Positions 36,780-44,949 of a stretch of 64,000 nt of DNA are shown one piece after another (position 1 is the first letter of the stretch; each line of letters starts with the position of its first letter). Both the position numbers and the translations under genes were made by a program. Source of the DNA: Bacillus_BD sp963765265. Its GTDB lineage: Bacteria; Bacillota; Bacilli; Bacillales; Cytobacillaceae. The notes below the pieces were generated by a model, which saw only the letters and a program-made list of their open reading frames with translations, was not told the origin of the DNA and did not search any database. Location: positions 434,001-498,000 of the forward strand of contig CAVXVN010000005.1 of the NCBI GenBank assembly GCA_963765265.1, read 5' to 3'.

Positions 36780-37534
36780 TGAGTGCTCTATTTTATAAAG
36801 AAATTAAAGAGCATGTTCTATCAAGAAAAGGTCTTTGGATTTATTTTGCTCTGTCCATTTTATTTAGTGCAATGGCCTTTTCTTTCGTAACGTTTAAAGA
36901 ATTAAGCCTCCTCGCACAAGTGGAAGTGAATATGACATTTATAAAAATTTTATTAGGAGTAGGCACTCTCATTTCAATCATTATCGGTTCTACGATGATT
37001 TCGAATGAAAAAGAACAAGGGACGCTAGAAAGTTTATTATTGACACCTTTATCAAACTTTCAGATTATTGTTGTCAAAGCAGCTTCCATTTGCGTTTTTT
37101 GGTTTGGAGTACTCATTATAAGTTTGCCTTACTTTTATGCCTTAACGTATGGGACACAGTTATTACCGACCGTTTTTACGTTGATATTAATTATCGGAAC
37201 TTTTCTGGTCTTGGGTTTTTCAATCCTATCTTTGGCCTTTTCAGCATGGTTTTCATCAACCAAAAATGCTACCTTGCTTTCTATTGTCATCTTCTTAATA
37301 ACTATATTGCCAATGTTTTTATCTACTAAGATGAAAAAGGCAGGATTTGCATACGTAATAGATCGATCAAGTCCTATTTCATCTACTTTATTAGCGGCGA
37401 AGGATTTATTAATTAATAAGTTTGGTATGTCCACTATTTTTCTGGATGTTTTACCTGTCTTTATTTTTTTCATTGTAGCTGTAGTAATTCTATTAATAGC
37501 AAGTCGAAATATCAAATTGATAGGGGGAGAATAA
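36776..37534 (+). CDS. ABC-2 family transporter permease
   Basis: 252 residues with six membrane segments and ISNEKEQGTLESLLLTP after the second, the conserved cytoplasmic loop of ABC-2 permeases of the NosY/GldF kind. The start overlaps the ATPase stop (ATGA); a second ATG follows at once. The stop is 1 base before the NEW3-like gene, so translation is coupled. It forms the membrane channel of the module. Confidence 0.9.
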   Translation: MMSALFYKEIKEHVLSRKGLWIYFALSILFSAMAFSFVTFKELSLLAQVEVNMTFIKILLGVGTLISIIIGSTMISNEKEQGTLESLLLTPLSNFQIIVVKAASICVFWFGVLIISLPYFYALTYGTQLLPTVFTLILIIGTFLVLGFSILSLAFSAWFSSTKNATLLSIVIFLITILPMFLSTKMKKAGFAYVIDRSSPISSTLLAAKDLLINKFGMSTIFLDVLPVFIFFIVAVVILLIASRNIKLIGGE

Positions 37535-37535
37535 T

Positions 37536-38072
37536 ATGAGAAAGTTCATATGCCTTGTACTCATACTTTGTAGTTCTCTCTTTGTTACTCCATATGCCTT
37601 TGCTCAAACAAGTGAAACACCGAATATTTCTGTAACCATTCAATCACCGGATAGTGTTAGGGAGTATCCAGGCTTTGAAACAAAAATTAAAGCTCAAGTT
37701 ACCAATAACACCGATCAAGCGATACCTGATGTGATGGTGTATATTACAATGGCTAATACGGTTAAGCATTGGACGGTCAATCTAGAGGATTACAGCGCAG
37801 ATCAGCCAATCTCTATTGGAACACTGAATCCTAATGAAGTACAAACCATTGAATTACCTATCCGATTTGTATATACGGATCAGTATAAGTTGTATGTAAC
37901 AGCAAGCAGCGATCAAGAAACAGCTGTCTACTCCAGTGATTCAATTATTGTAGATATTCTAGGTAATACAAAAATTAATCCATTAATAGTTGAAATCATT
38001 GCCATTGCAGTTCCTGTCATACTTTTATTATGGTTACTAGTAGAAACGTATCGAGTAAGAAAAAGAAGGTAG
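37536..38072 (+). CDS. Exported NEW3/CARDB-like protein with C-terminal membrane anchor
   Basis: 178 residues: signal peptide (cleavage after AFA, about residue 23), an Ig-like domain with NEW3-type features (VTNNTDQAIPDVMVYI, ISIGTLNPNEVQTIELPI), then a membrane segment (about 150-170) and a basic tail. It is therefore an outward-facing domain tethered beside the ABC permease. NEW3 domains are common next to ABC-2 transporters and may bind cell-wall glycans (inference). It is the last gene of the module. Confidence 0.8.
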   Translation: MRKFICLVLILCSSLFVTPYAFAQTSETPNISVTIQSPDSVREYPGFETKIKAQVTNNTDQAIPDVMVYITMANTVKHWTVNLEDYSADQPISIGTLNPNEVQTIELPIRFVYTDQYKLYVTASSDQETAVYSSDSIIVDILGNTKINPLIVEIIAIAVPVILLLWLLVETYRVRKRR

Positions 38073-38102
38073 GATTTATTAAAAAATAATTTCGTAAATA
38101 AT

Positions 38103-38194
38103 GATTAAAAAATTCTAATGAAATTCCAAGTGTTTTATAAGGAATCCTTTATCTCTTTTTTAGAACGAAAGGGTAGGATGAATAGTGTAGTAAA
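38103..38194 (+). promoter_or_regulatory. Conserved promoter block with direct repeats, upstream of the PepSY gene
   Basis: The partner of 34810-34901: ATTCTAAT (38112) and ATTCCAAG (38123) at 11-bp period, with -10 TAGGAT (38174) at the same 62-bp distance. It lies just after the ABC module and 24 bp before the PepSY start. Confidence 0.65.
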
Positions 38195-38217
38195 TAATAA
38201 ATAGGAGGAACAAGAAA

Positions 38218-38915
38218 ATGAATTTAAAACTAAAGAAAGTTATTATTCCAGCATTAGCAGCAACAATCCTTGCAGGAGGCGGCTTCAGTATTGCAAATGC
38301 AGCAAGTTTACAGGACAAGCCTACTCAAGCGCAAGAAGCAAATGAAGATCAAAGCCAAGCAGAGTTAGTCAAACAAGCGAAAATTACAGAAGAAGCAGCC
38401 ACAAAAACAGCACTTGAAAAAGTACCTGGAACAGTACAAGCAGTTGAATTAGAAGATGAAGATGGTACAATCGTATATGGATTTGAAATTGTAGCAAAAG
38501 ATGGCAGTCAACAAGAAGTGAAAATTGACGCCCAAACAGGTAAAGTAGCAAAGGTTGAAGCCGATCATGAAGAAGAAAACGGCAAAGAGAATGGCGAAGA
38601 AAATGATGATGAAGAAAACGACGTTCAAAATCAAGCAGAGTTAGTAAAACAAGCGAAAATTACAGAAGAAGCAGCCACAAAAACAGCACTTGAGAAAGTA
38701 CCTGGAACAGTGAAAGCAGTTGAATTAGAAGATGAAAATGGTGCAATTGTATATGGATTTGAAATTGTAGCAAAAGATGGTAGTCAACAAGAAGTGAAAA
38801 TTGACGCCCAAACAGGTAAAGTAGCAAAGGTTGAAGCCGATCATGAAGAAAAGACGGCGAAGAAAAAGCTGATGTAGAAAACGAAGTTCAAAATCAAGCT
38901 GAGAATGCAAAATAG
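38218..38915 (+). CDS. Exported protein with two near-identical PepSY domains; tail frameshifted
   Basis: Signal peptide (about 1-28) then two PepSY repeats encoded by 38359-38574 and 38635-38850, which differ at only a handful of bases: a recent tandem duplication. The linker is acidic (ENGKENGEENDDEEND). The written frame stops at 38877. A missing A in GAAAAG near 38851 would give DGEEKADVENEVQNQAENAK and a stop at 38915, mirroring the linker. PepSY proteins often sit next to sensor kinases and may act as inhibitory or sensory partners (YkoI/YkoJ with YkoGH in B. subtilis). The regulator and kinase genes follow. Confidence 0.85.
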
Positions 38916-39018
38916 TCAAAGTTTTACCTAAGGTGGCAACAATCCATCTGCGAAAATAGGAAAGATTGTAAAAATAGATCATGAAGTTAGAAGATGATGG
39001 TAAAAATAGTACTAATCC

Positions 39019-39061
39019 AAAGGTGTCCGAAATTGTATTGATATTTCGCGGCACCTTTTTT
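39019..39061 (+). terminator. Terminator after the PepSY gene
   Basis: A long stem AAGGTG..CGAAAT / ATTTCG..CACCTT is followed by TTTTTT and ends 23 bp before the regulator ATG. Confidence 0.8.
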
Positions 39062-39083
39062 GAAAATGTTTAGGAGAATGATG

Positions 39084-39758
39084 ATGAAAAAAATTCTGAT
39101 TATAGAAGATGAAGTGAATTTATCAGATTTTATTCGGTTAGAGTTAGAATATGAAAAATATGAAGTTTTTGTTGCCTTTGAAGGTAGAGATGGGTTGGCA
39201 AAGGCATTGGATGAAGACATTGATCTCGTTTTATTAGATTTAATGCTTCCGGGTTTAAATGGGATTGAAGTATGCCGAAGAATCCGAGCTGTTAAAACGA
39301 TCCCGATCATCATGATCACTGCACGCGATAGTGTACTAGATCGAATTTCAGGGTTGGACAGTGGTGCAGATGATTATATTTCTAAGCCCTTTCAAATTGA
39401 GGAACTTCTTGCAAGAATGAGAGCTATTTTCAGAAGAGTGGAGAGCGTGGATCAAAATAACCACCTTTTACTGTTTAAAGATCTTGAGATGAGTTTAGAA
39501 GCAAGGATTGTAAAACGTGAAACGGAAGTGATTGAGTTAACAAAAAAGGAATTTGATTTACTGAAACTGTTGATGAAAAACGTAAATCGTGTATTGACAA
39601 GGGAAGTCCTATTAGAAGCAGTTTGGGGATATGAAGCAGTGGTTGAAACGAATATCGTGGATGTGTATATTAGCTATCTCAGAGCTAAAATCGATCGTAG
39701 TGGCCAAGAATCCTATATCCAAACTGTGAGAGGGTCCGGCTATGTATTAAGAAAATAG
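39084..39758 (+). CDS. Response regulator, OmpR/PhoB family
   Basis: 224 residues. The receiver has EDE (residues 8-10), phosphoacceptor Asp in LVLLDLMLPG (near 51), Thr switch MITARD and KPF. The C-terminal winged helix has LTKKEFDLLKLLMKN and YISYLRAKID. AGGAG at 39072 favours the third of three tandem ATGs, at 39084. It is paired with the kinase 16 bp downstream. Likely targets are the twin promoter blocks at 34810 and 38103, whose 11-bp direct repeats suit this family. Confidence 0.93.
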   Translation: MKKILIIEDEVNLSDFIRLELEYEKYEVFVAFEGRDGLAKALDEDIDLVLLDLMLPGLNGIEVCRRIRAVKTIPIIMITARDSVLDRISGLDSGADDYISKPFQIEELLARMRAIFRRVESVDQNNHLLLFKDLEMSLEARIVKRETEVIELTKKEFDLLKLLMKNVNRVLTREVLLEAVWGYEAVVETNIVDVYISYLRAKIDRSGQESYIQTVRGSGYVLRK

Positions 39759-39774
39759 AGGGTGCAAGTTAATA

Positions 39775-41178
39775 ATGTTTAAAAATCGATCAATAAAATG
39801 GAAAATGACCATTTTATCAGCTATTGCCATTTTTCTAATTTTTATGATTTGCAATATTATTCAACTGATTCTCATCCAAACCCAGACATTCAAACAAGAA
39901 GAGCAGATATTATTAAAACGTTCAATGGAGATTCAGGACTTTTTAACCGAACAAGCGAAACTTGTGGATGGCGAAGGAAAACAGATGGTTTTATCGGAAA
40001 AGTTTCTTGAAAATATTGTAGAAAATAGTGAAATGATTCAAATCATTGATCAAAAAGGGAATGAACTATTTAACATTTCTAATGATTTTCCAGATATCCA
40101 AAACAAAACACAATCATTAGATTCAGGTTTTTCTCGTATTCAAGCAAAGGGTGAACGAGTACTTTTGTACAAAAAGCCATTAAATATTGGATCCTTTCAT
40201 GGAACCCTTCAAATAGGACGAGATGTGGAGATGTTCGAAGGCTTTTTGGAGCAGGTCATATGGACATTGTTATTAGGGACAATGCTTTCTTTAGCATTAA
40301 GTCTTATCAGCGGTCGACTTTTAGCAGGGAAATTATTAGCACCGCTTCGAGTGCTTACAAACACAATGAGAAAAATTGAAGATAATCAATTTGAAGAACG
40401 TGTGCCAGTAATGGAAACAAAGGATGAATTTTCACAGTTGAGTTCCATTTTTAACGACATGATGGACAAGATTGAAGCTTCCATGTTGCAACAAAAAAAA
40501 TTTGTTGAGGATGCTTCACATGAACTTCGAACCCCTTTAGCGATCATTCATGGACATCTTTCTTTATTGAAAAGATGGGGGAAGGATAATAAGGAAGTAT
40601 TAGAAAGTTCATTGAATACTAGTATAAATGAAACGGACAGGATGATTGGTTTAACAAATGAACTATTAAGGCTCACAAGAATCGATAATAGGAAGGATAT
40701 GCACGATATTCACCTTCCATATAACGTTTCAGATACCATTCATGAATTGATTAGCAACTATAAACTTATTCATTCAAATCTAAAAATGACCTATGTTCAA
40801 AATGTAGAACATGTTCATAGACTTTTAACTTTACCTGAAGAACAATTGAAGCAGATCCTCATCATTATTTTGGATAATGCCATTAAATATAGCGGAGAAA
40901 TGAAAGAAATTATTATTTATTCGAATGAAGTAAACGATAAATGTAAAATAAAAATTCAAGATAATGGATATGGAATCAGTGGTGAAGACTTACCATATAT
41001 TTTTGATCGATTTTATCGTGTAGATAAAGCTCGTAACCGTGAAAATGGTGGGAGTGGGCTGGGTCTTGCGATTGCCAAAGAAATAATAGAAGTGTTTAAA
41101 GGAACGATCCGGGTCGAAAGTGAACTTGGAAAGGGTACCGTAATAAGTTTGATCATTCCGTATGACCCTTCTTCATAA
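39775..41178 (+). CDS. Sensor histidine kinase (HAMP, HisKA, HATPase_c)
   Basis: 467 residues: first membrane segment about 13-35, an extracellular sensor of about 125 residues, second membrane segment about 163-185, HAMP (LLAPLRVLTNTMRKIEDNQF), phosphoacceptor His in EDASHELRTPLAI (near 250), N box ILDNAIKYS, and G boxes DNGYGIS and GGSGLGLAIA. With the OmpR regulator and PepSY protein it resembles the YkoGH group of Bacillus kinases. The signal is unknown; cationic peptides or metals are possible by analogy only. Confidence 0.93.
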   Translation: MFKNRSIKWKMTILSAIAIFLIFMICNIIQLILIQTQTFKQEEQILLKRSMEIQDFLTEQAKLVDGEGKQMVLSEKFLENIVENSEMIQIIDQKGNELFNISNDFPDIQNKTQSLDSGFSRIQAKGERVLLYKKPLNIGSFHGTLQIGRDVEMFEGFLEQVIWTLLLGTMLSLALSLISGRLLAGKLLAPLRVLTNTMRKIEDNQFEERVPVMETKDEFSQLSSIFNDMMDKIEASMLQQKKFVEDASHELRTPLAIIHGHLSLLKRWGKDNKEVLESSLNTSINETDRMIGLTNELLRLTRIDNRKDMHDIHLPYNVSDTIHELISNYKLIHSNLKMTYVQNVEHVHRLLTLPEEQLKQILIIILDNAIKYSGEMKEIIIYSNEVNDKCKIKIQDNGYGISGEDLPYIFDRFYRVDKARNRENGGSGLGLAIAKEIIEVFKGTIRVESELGKGTVISLIIPYDPSS

Positions 41179-41219
41179 TAGCGAGTTCAGAAGTGAACCA
41201 GTGATAGGGAGTTACTCGT

Positions 41220-41876
41220 ATGAAATTAAGAGGGCATTTTATAGTTGGGTTGTTTTTTCTTATCGGTTTTAGTATGATGGCGATTTTTATTAGCGGGCAA
41301 ACGATCATTCAATTTGATCAAATCGTTATTTCCTTTATTCAAGGTTTTGAGTCACCAATGCTAACCTCAATAATGAAATTTTTTACGTACATCGGGTCGT
41401 TTCCTTCGGTGTTTGGGATTTCTTTATTAGCATCTTTATTTCTTTATTTTGTATTGAAGCATCGTACTGAGCTTTTATTGTTTGGTACTGTCGTTATCGG
41501 AACACCCTTAATAAATCGGATGCTAAAACAATTGTTTCATCGAGCCCGGCCAGATCTCCATCGTTTGATTGAAATAGGCGGCTATAGCTTTCCTAGTGGT
41601 CATGCGATGAGTGCGTTTGCTGTATATGGAATTCTTACATTCCTATTATGGCGCCATATCCCTACCCGTTTGGGACGTACCGCTCTGATTATGATTTGCA
41701 GTATATTCATTCTCATGATTGGCGCTAGTCGGGTTTATCTGGGGGTACATTATCCGAGTGATATTATCGGAGGGTATTTCGCCAGCGGCTTTTGGCTGGC
41801 TATTACGATTTGGTTTTTTCAAAGATATAAAGAAGAGCGGTATGCAAGAAGAAATTTCTCTGGGAGCAAAGGATAG
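41220..41876 (+). CDS. PAP2-family phosphatase (possible undecaprenyl-diphosphatase type)
   Basis: 218 residues with five or six membrane segments and the complete PAP2 signature: K-x-x-x-x-x-x-R-P in KQLFHRARPDLHR, PSGH, and SRVYLGVHYPSD. The active site faces the outside, and likely substrates are lipid pyrophosphates such as undecaprenyl-PP. It follows the kinase by 41 bp and so may belong to the same operon, linking the signalling system to envelope lipid recycling (inference). Confidence 0.88.
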   Translation: MKLRGHFIVGLFFLIGFSMMAIFISGQTIIQFDQIVISFIQGFESPMLTSIMKFFTYIGSFPSVFGISLLASLFLYFVLKHRTELLLFGTVVIGTPLINRMLKQLFHRARPDLHRLIEIGGYSFPSGHAMSAFAVYGILTFLLWRHIPTRLGRTALIMICSIFILMIGASRVYLGVHYPSDIIGGYFASGFWLAITIWFFQRYKEERYARRNFSGSKG

Positions 41877-41937
41877 CTTATTGGTGCAGTTTAAAACAAT
41901 ATATACAATTGTTAGGTTTTTATTAGAATGAATGGAA

Positions 41938-41976
41938 AAAAGCTTGTATCAATGATTACATGATACAAGCTTTTAT
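41938..41976 (+). terminator. Terminator between the PAP2 gene and the convergent YajQ-like gene
   Basis: AAAAGCTTGTATCA/TGATACAAGCTTTT is a 14-bp perfect stem with a 9-nt loop. A and T tracts allow both directions. Confidence 0.88.
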
Positions 41977-42032
41977 TAACGATATTTAAGGATACTTAAA
42001 TATCGTTAATATTACGTTCCATCCTCATAAGA

Positions 42033-42524
42033 TTAACGATAATTAACAAATTGAACATCTACGGTTAGATCAGCTTCTTTTACAGCTTGGATTATTTTTT
42101 GTAAGTCATCACGGCTTTTCGCTGTTACACGTACTTGGTCATCTTGAACTTGGCTTTTTACTTTAATCCCACTGTTTTTAATGATGGTGTTAATGATTTT
42201 TGCGTTATCCTTATCAATCCCTTGAACAAGCTTTGCTCTTTGACGAACAGTACCGCCACCTGCTCGTTCAATTTTTCCGTAATCAAGGTTCTTAACAGGA
42301 ACACCACGTTTAAATAATTTGCTGAAAAGAACATCCTTAACCTGTTCTAGTTTGTATTCATCATCTGAAACGAGCACCAATTCTTCTTTATCGAGAGAAA
42401 TTTCACTCTTGCTTCCTTTAAAATCATAACGAGTTTGAATTTCCTTCATCGCAATTTGAATGGCGTTTGTTACTTCCGAAAGATCGACGTTCGAAACAAT
42501 ATCAAATGAGCTTTCCTTTGCCAT
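42033..42524 (-). CDS. yitK: YajQ-family nucleotide-binding protein (YitK)
   Basis: 163 residues with the full YajQ pattern: MAKESSFDIVSNVDLSEVTNAI-type start, TRYDFKGSKSEI, and VKSQVQDDQVRVTAKSRDDLQ. The ATG at 42524 follows GGAGG by 7 nt; the frame upstream of it is not translated. YajQ proteins bind nucleotides, and in some bacteria cyclic di-GMP; the role in Bacillus is unclear. Position next to cvfB matches yitK-yitL. Confidence 0.92.
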   Translation of the reverse strand: MAKESSFDIVSNVDLSEVTNAIQIAMKEIQTRYDFKGSKSEISLDKEELVLVSDDEYKLEQVKDVLFSKLFKRGVPVKNLDYGKIERAGGGTVRQRAKLVQGIDKDNAKIINTIIKNSGIKVKSQVQDDQVRVTAKSRDDLQKIIQAVKEADLTVDVQFVNYR

Positions 42525-42713
42525 GTCTCTACCTCCACACATACATTTTTTCATTTTGATCTGTTCAGGCAACCCAATGAATAGGTGCTGAAAGAAGTTT
42601 CCCTTTAAGAACTAATTATAGTAGAATATAGCAGTCTATACAAGATTCGGCAAGAAAGAATAAGGTCGAAATCCATTCATAATAGAGGATACGGTTTTTA
42701 AGGAGGAATTTTT

Positions 42714-43589
42714 TTGTCAATACATGATCATATTGGAAAAGTCGTTTCGTTAGAGGTAGTAAGAATAAAGGAATTCGGCTATTTTTTGAATAATGGTACA
42801 GAAGAAGATGAAGATGTACTTTTGCATTTTAAAGAATCAGAAAGAGAACTAGAACTTGAAGACAAAGTCGAGGTATTTTTATATACCGATGCCAGGGAGC
42901 GAATTGCAGGAACCACTACGATTCCCAAAATAACCGTTGGTGTTTATGGTTGGGCTACGGTCAATGATATCAAACCGGGAACGGGGATCTTCTTAGATAT
43001 TGGCATTCAAAAAGAGATGCTTCTTGGGGAAGAGGATTTACCTGCATTAAAAGAAGTTTGGCCAGAAATTGGTGATGTCCTTTTTATTACATTAAGAGTG
43101 AATAAAAATAATCGTATTTATGTAAAACTAGCGACAGATCCCATTATTGAAGAACATTCCAATAAAGCTACACGTGATGATTTTAATAAAAGTGTTCAAG
43201 GCCATATTTATCGAACAGCTAAAGTAGGAAGTTGGATTTTTACAGATGATGGATATAAAGGCTTTATTCATGAATCACAGAGACTTGTTGAACCACGATT
43301 AGGTCAAAAAGTTGAAGGTAGAATTATTGATGTGAAAGAAGATGGAACAGTAAATGTATCATTATTGCCAAGGAAAGAGGAGGCCTTAGATGATGATGCA
43401 GCAAAGGTCTTGGAAATTTTAGAAGGACGAAATGGATCCATGCCGTATTGGGATAAAAGTATGCCTGAAGAAATTCAAGAGAAATTTCATATGAGTAAGG
43501 CTGCATTTAAACGTGCATTAGGTCGATTAATGAAGGACGGAAAAATTTATCAGGAAGAAGGTTGGACCTATATTAAGAAGGAACAATAA
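42714..43589 (+). CDS. cvfB: CvfB-family S1 RNA-binding protein (YitL)
   Basis: 291 residues starting at TTG 42714 after AAGGAGGA. There are three S1-like domains (about 1-65, 70-145, 150-215) and a C-terminal winged helix (MSKAAFKRALGRLMKDGKI). CvfB affects virulence and stress gene expression in Staphylococcus through RNA binding (family knowledge). It sits divergently to the YajQ gene and ends in a terminator. No odd features. Confidence 0.92.
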   Translation: MSIHDHIGKVVSLEVVRIKEFGYFLNNGTEEDEDVLLHFKESERELELEDKVEVFLYTDARERIAGTTTIPKITVGVYGWATVNDIKPGTGIFLDIGIQKEMLLGEEDLPALKEVWPEIGDVLFITLRVNKNNRIYVKLATDPIIEEHSNKATRDDFNKSVQGHIYRTAKVGSWIFTDDGYKGFIHESQRLVEPRLGQKVEGRIIDVKEDGTVNVSLLPRKEEALDDDAAKVLEILEGRNGSMPYWDKSMPEEIQEKFHMSKAAFKRALGRLMKDGKIYQEEGWTYIKKEQ

Positions 43590-43593
43590 AAAA

Positions 43594-43625
43594 GAGGACG
43601 AGAAATTCGTCCTCCACATGTTTTC
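43594..43625. terminator. Terminator after cvfB
   Basis: GAGGACGA/TCGTCCTC stem (43594-43601 and 43607-43614) with an A tract before and a modest T run after; convergent genes lie on both sides. Confidence 0.75.
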
Positions 43626-43629
43626 TTCA

Positions 43630-43761
43630 TTATAGATGATCTGTTTTCTTTGCGTATTGATTTTTTCCAGCTTGACGGTTTTTTTCTTCCATCATATTTT
43701 TTTCATGGCGAAGGGCATTGTTATCCTTCGCTTTTTTATCGTTATCAGAGGTATGCGGCAT
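43630..43761 (-). CDS. Small conserved Bacillus protein (DUF3941-like)
   Basis: 43 residues, highly charged: MPHTSDNDKKAKDNNALRHE then KNMMEEKNRQAGKNQYAKK. The ATG at 43761 follows GGGAG; the longer frame upstream lacks an RBS. It looks like DUF3941, a tiny family of unknown function in Bacillus. It lies downstream of the DegV gene on the same strand. Confidence 0.75.
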   Translation of the reverse strand: MPHTSDNDKKAKDNNALRHEKNMMEEKNRQAGKNQYAKKTDHL

Positions 43762-43851
43762 TTTTAAAAACTCCCTTCCATCATTGTTGTTCACAATTAG
43801 TGTCTGCTGGACTTGAAAGAAGTATGCGAAGGAGTTGTAACTACCATACAA

Positions 43852-44715
43852 TTAGTTAGATGGCAGTTCGTTTAAGAAAAAGATCGCAATGGTTCCAGGA
43901 CCAGTATGGGATCCAATCACACCACCAATTTCAGTTATGGTTACTTCTTTTGCATGTAACTCTGTTTGTATTAATTGTTTCATTTCTAATGCTGTTGTCT
44001 CAACATCTGCATGGCTGATTCCAACTGTTTGTTCTTCGAACCGTACACCACGTTCTTTCATCACTTCGATGATCCGATTCATAAGTTTCTTTTTACCACG
44101 GATTTTCTCTATTGGAACAAGTTTGCCGTCTTCTACATTTAAAAGAGGCTTAATATTTAATAATCCCCCTAAAAATGCGGATGCTTTTGATACTCGGCCA
44201 CCCTTTGCCAAATAGTCTAAGTCCTCGACTGTAAATAGATGCTCCATATGGGAGGATAGAAAATTGGCTCTTTTAACAATTTCCTCATGTGTAGCACCGT
44301 CATTTGACAAGCGGACTGCTTCTCTAACAATAAGCCCACATCCAAGTGAGGCGCATTTTGAATCGATAATCGTCAAGTTGAAATCAGGATACTTTTCCTT
44401 TACTTGTTCGTACATCATGACAGCTGTTTGGTATGTACCAGATAATTGCGATGAAAAGGCAATATAGATTCCTTCTTCATTGTGAAGGGCCATATCCGTA
44501 AATGTTTCTTCAAATAAAACTGGCGAGACTTGTGATGTTTTAGGTACTTGACCACTTCGTATGGCATTAAATATGGTTTTGGATTCGATCGTAAGTAAAT
44601 CCTCATATTCTTGATTATTTAAAAGGACCTTTAAAGGGAAAAGTGTAACATGATTCTCTTCTAAATAATGTAAAGGTAAATCACATCCACTATCCGCTAA
44701 AATTCTAACTGACAT
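43852..44715 (-). CDS. DegV-family fatty-acid-binding protein (YitS-like)
   Basis: 287 residues, complete DegV fold: VRILADSGCDLP start, TSQVSP, SSQLSGTYQTA, GHTHEEI-like lid region and GSHTGPGTIAIF at the end. DegV/FakB proteins present fatty acids to FakA kinase (family knowledge); which lipid is bound cannot be read. The ATG at 44715 follows CAGGTGAT; the codon at 44724 is not a good start. Position in the yit block suggests yitS. Confidence 0.9.
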   Translation of the reverse strand: MSVRILADSGCDLPLHYLEENHVTLFPLKVLLNNQEYEDLLTIESKTIFNAIRSGQVPKTSQVSPVLFEETFTDMALHNEEGIYIAFSSQLSGTYQTAVMMYEQVKEKYPDFNLTIIDSKCASLGCGLIVREAVRLSNDGATHEEIVKRANFLSSHMEHLFTVEDLDYLAKGGRVSKASAFLGGLLNIKPLLNVEDGKLVPIEKIRGKKKLMNRIIEVMKERGVRFEEQTVGISHADVETTALEMKQLIQTELHAKEVTITEIGGVIGSHTGPGTIAIFFLNELPSN

Positions 44716-44846
44716 TGGAATCACCTGCTTTCAATCTATTTTAAGGAAAAAAATAGGAGTATTTAATTTTTCCTTCTCTTTATACATATTTATTAGTGTA
44801 TCATTTCATGTGCATCTATTAAAGATATTAAAGGAAGGATGCAGTT

Positions 44847-44879
44847 ATGAGAGATCCATTCTCAATTTGTTTTTGTTAA
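44847..44879 (+). other. Possible 10-codon upstream ORF (MRDPFSICFC)
   Basis: AAGGAAGGA lies 8 nt before an ATG that encodes ten residues ending CFC. It sits 70 bp before the amidohydrolase gene. It might be a leader peptide or chance; nothing else supports it. Confidence 0.25.
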
Positions 44880-44949
44880 ATAATCTGATATTATTAATTT
44901 TTATTACTAAATGCTTCTTACAATTAAAAAGTGAGTGGGTGATTCGTCA

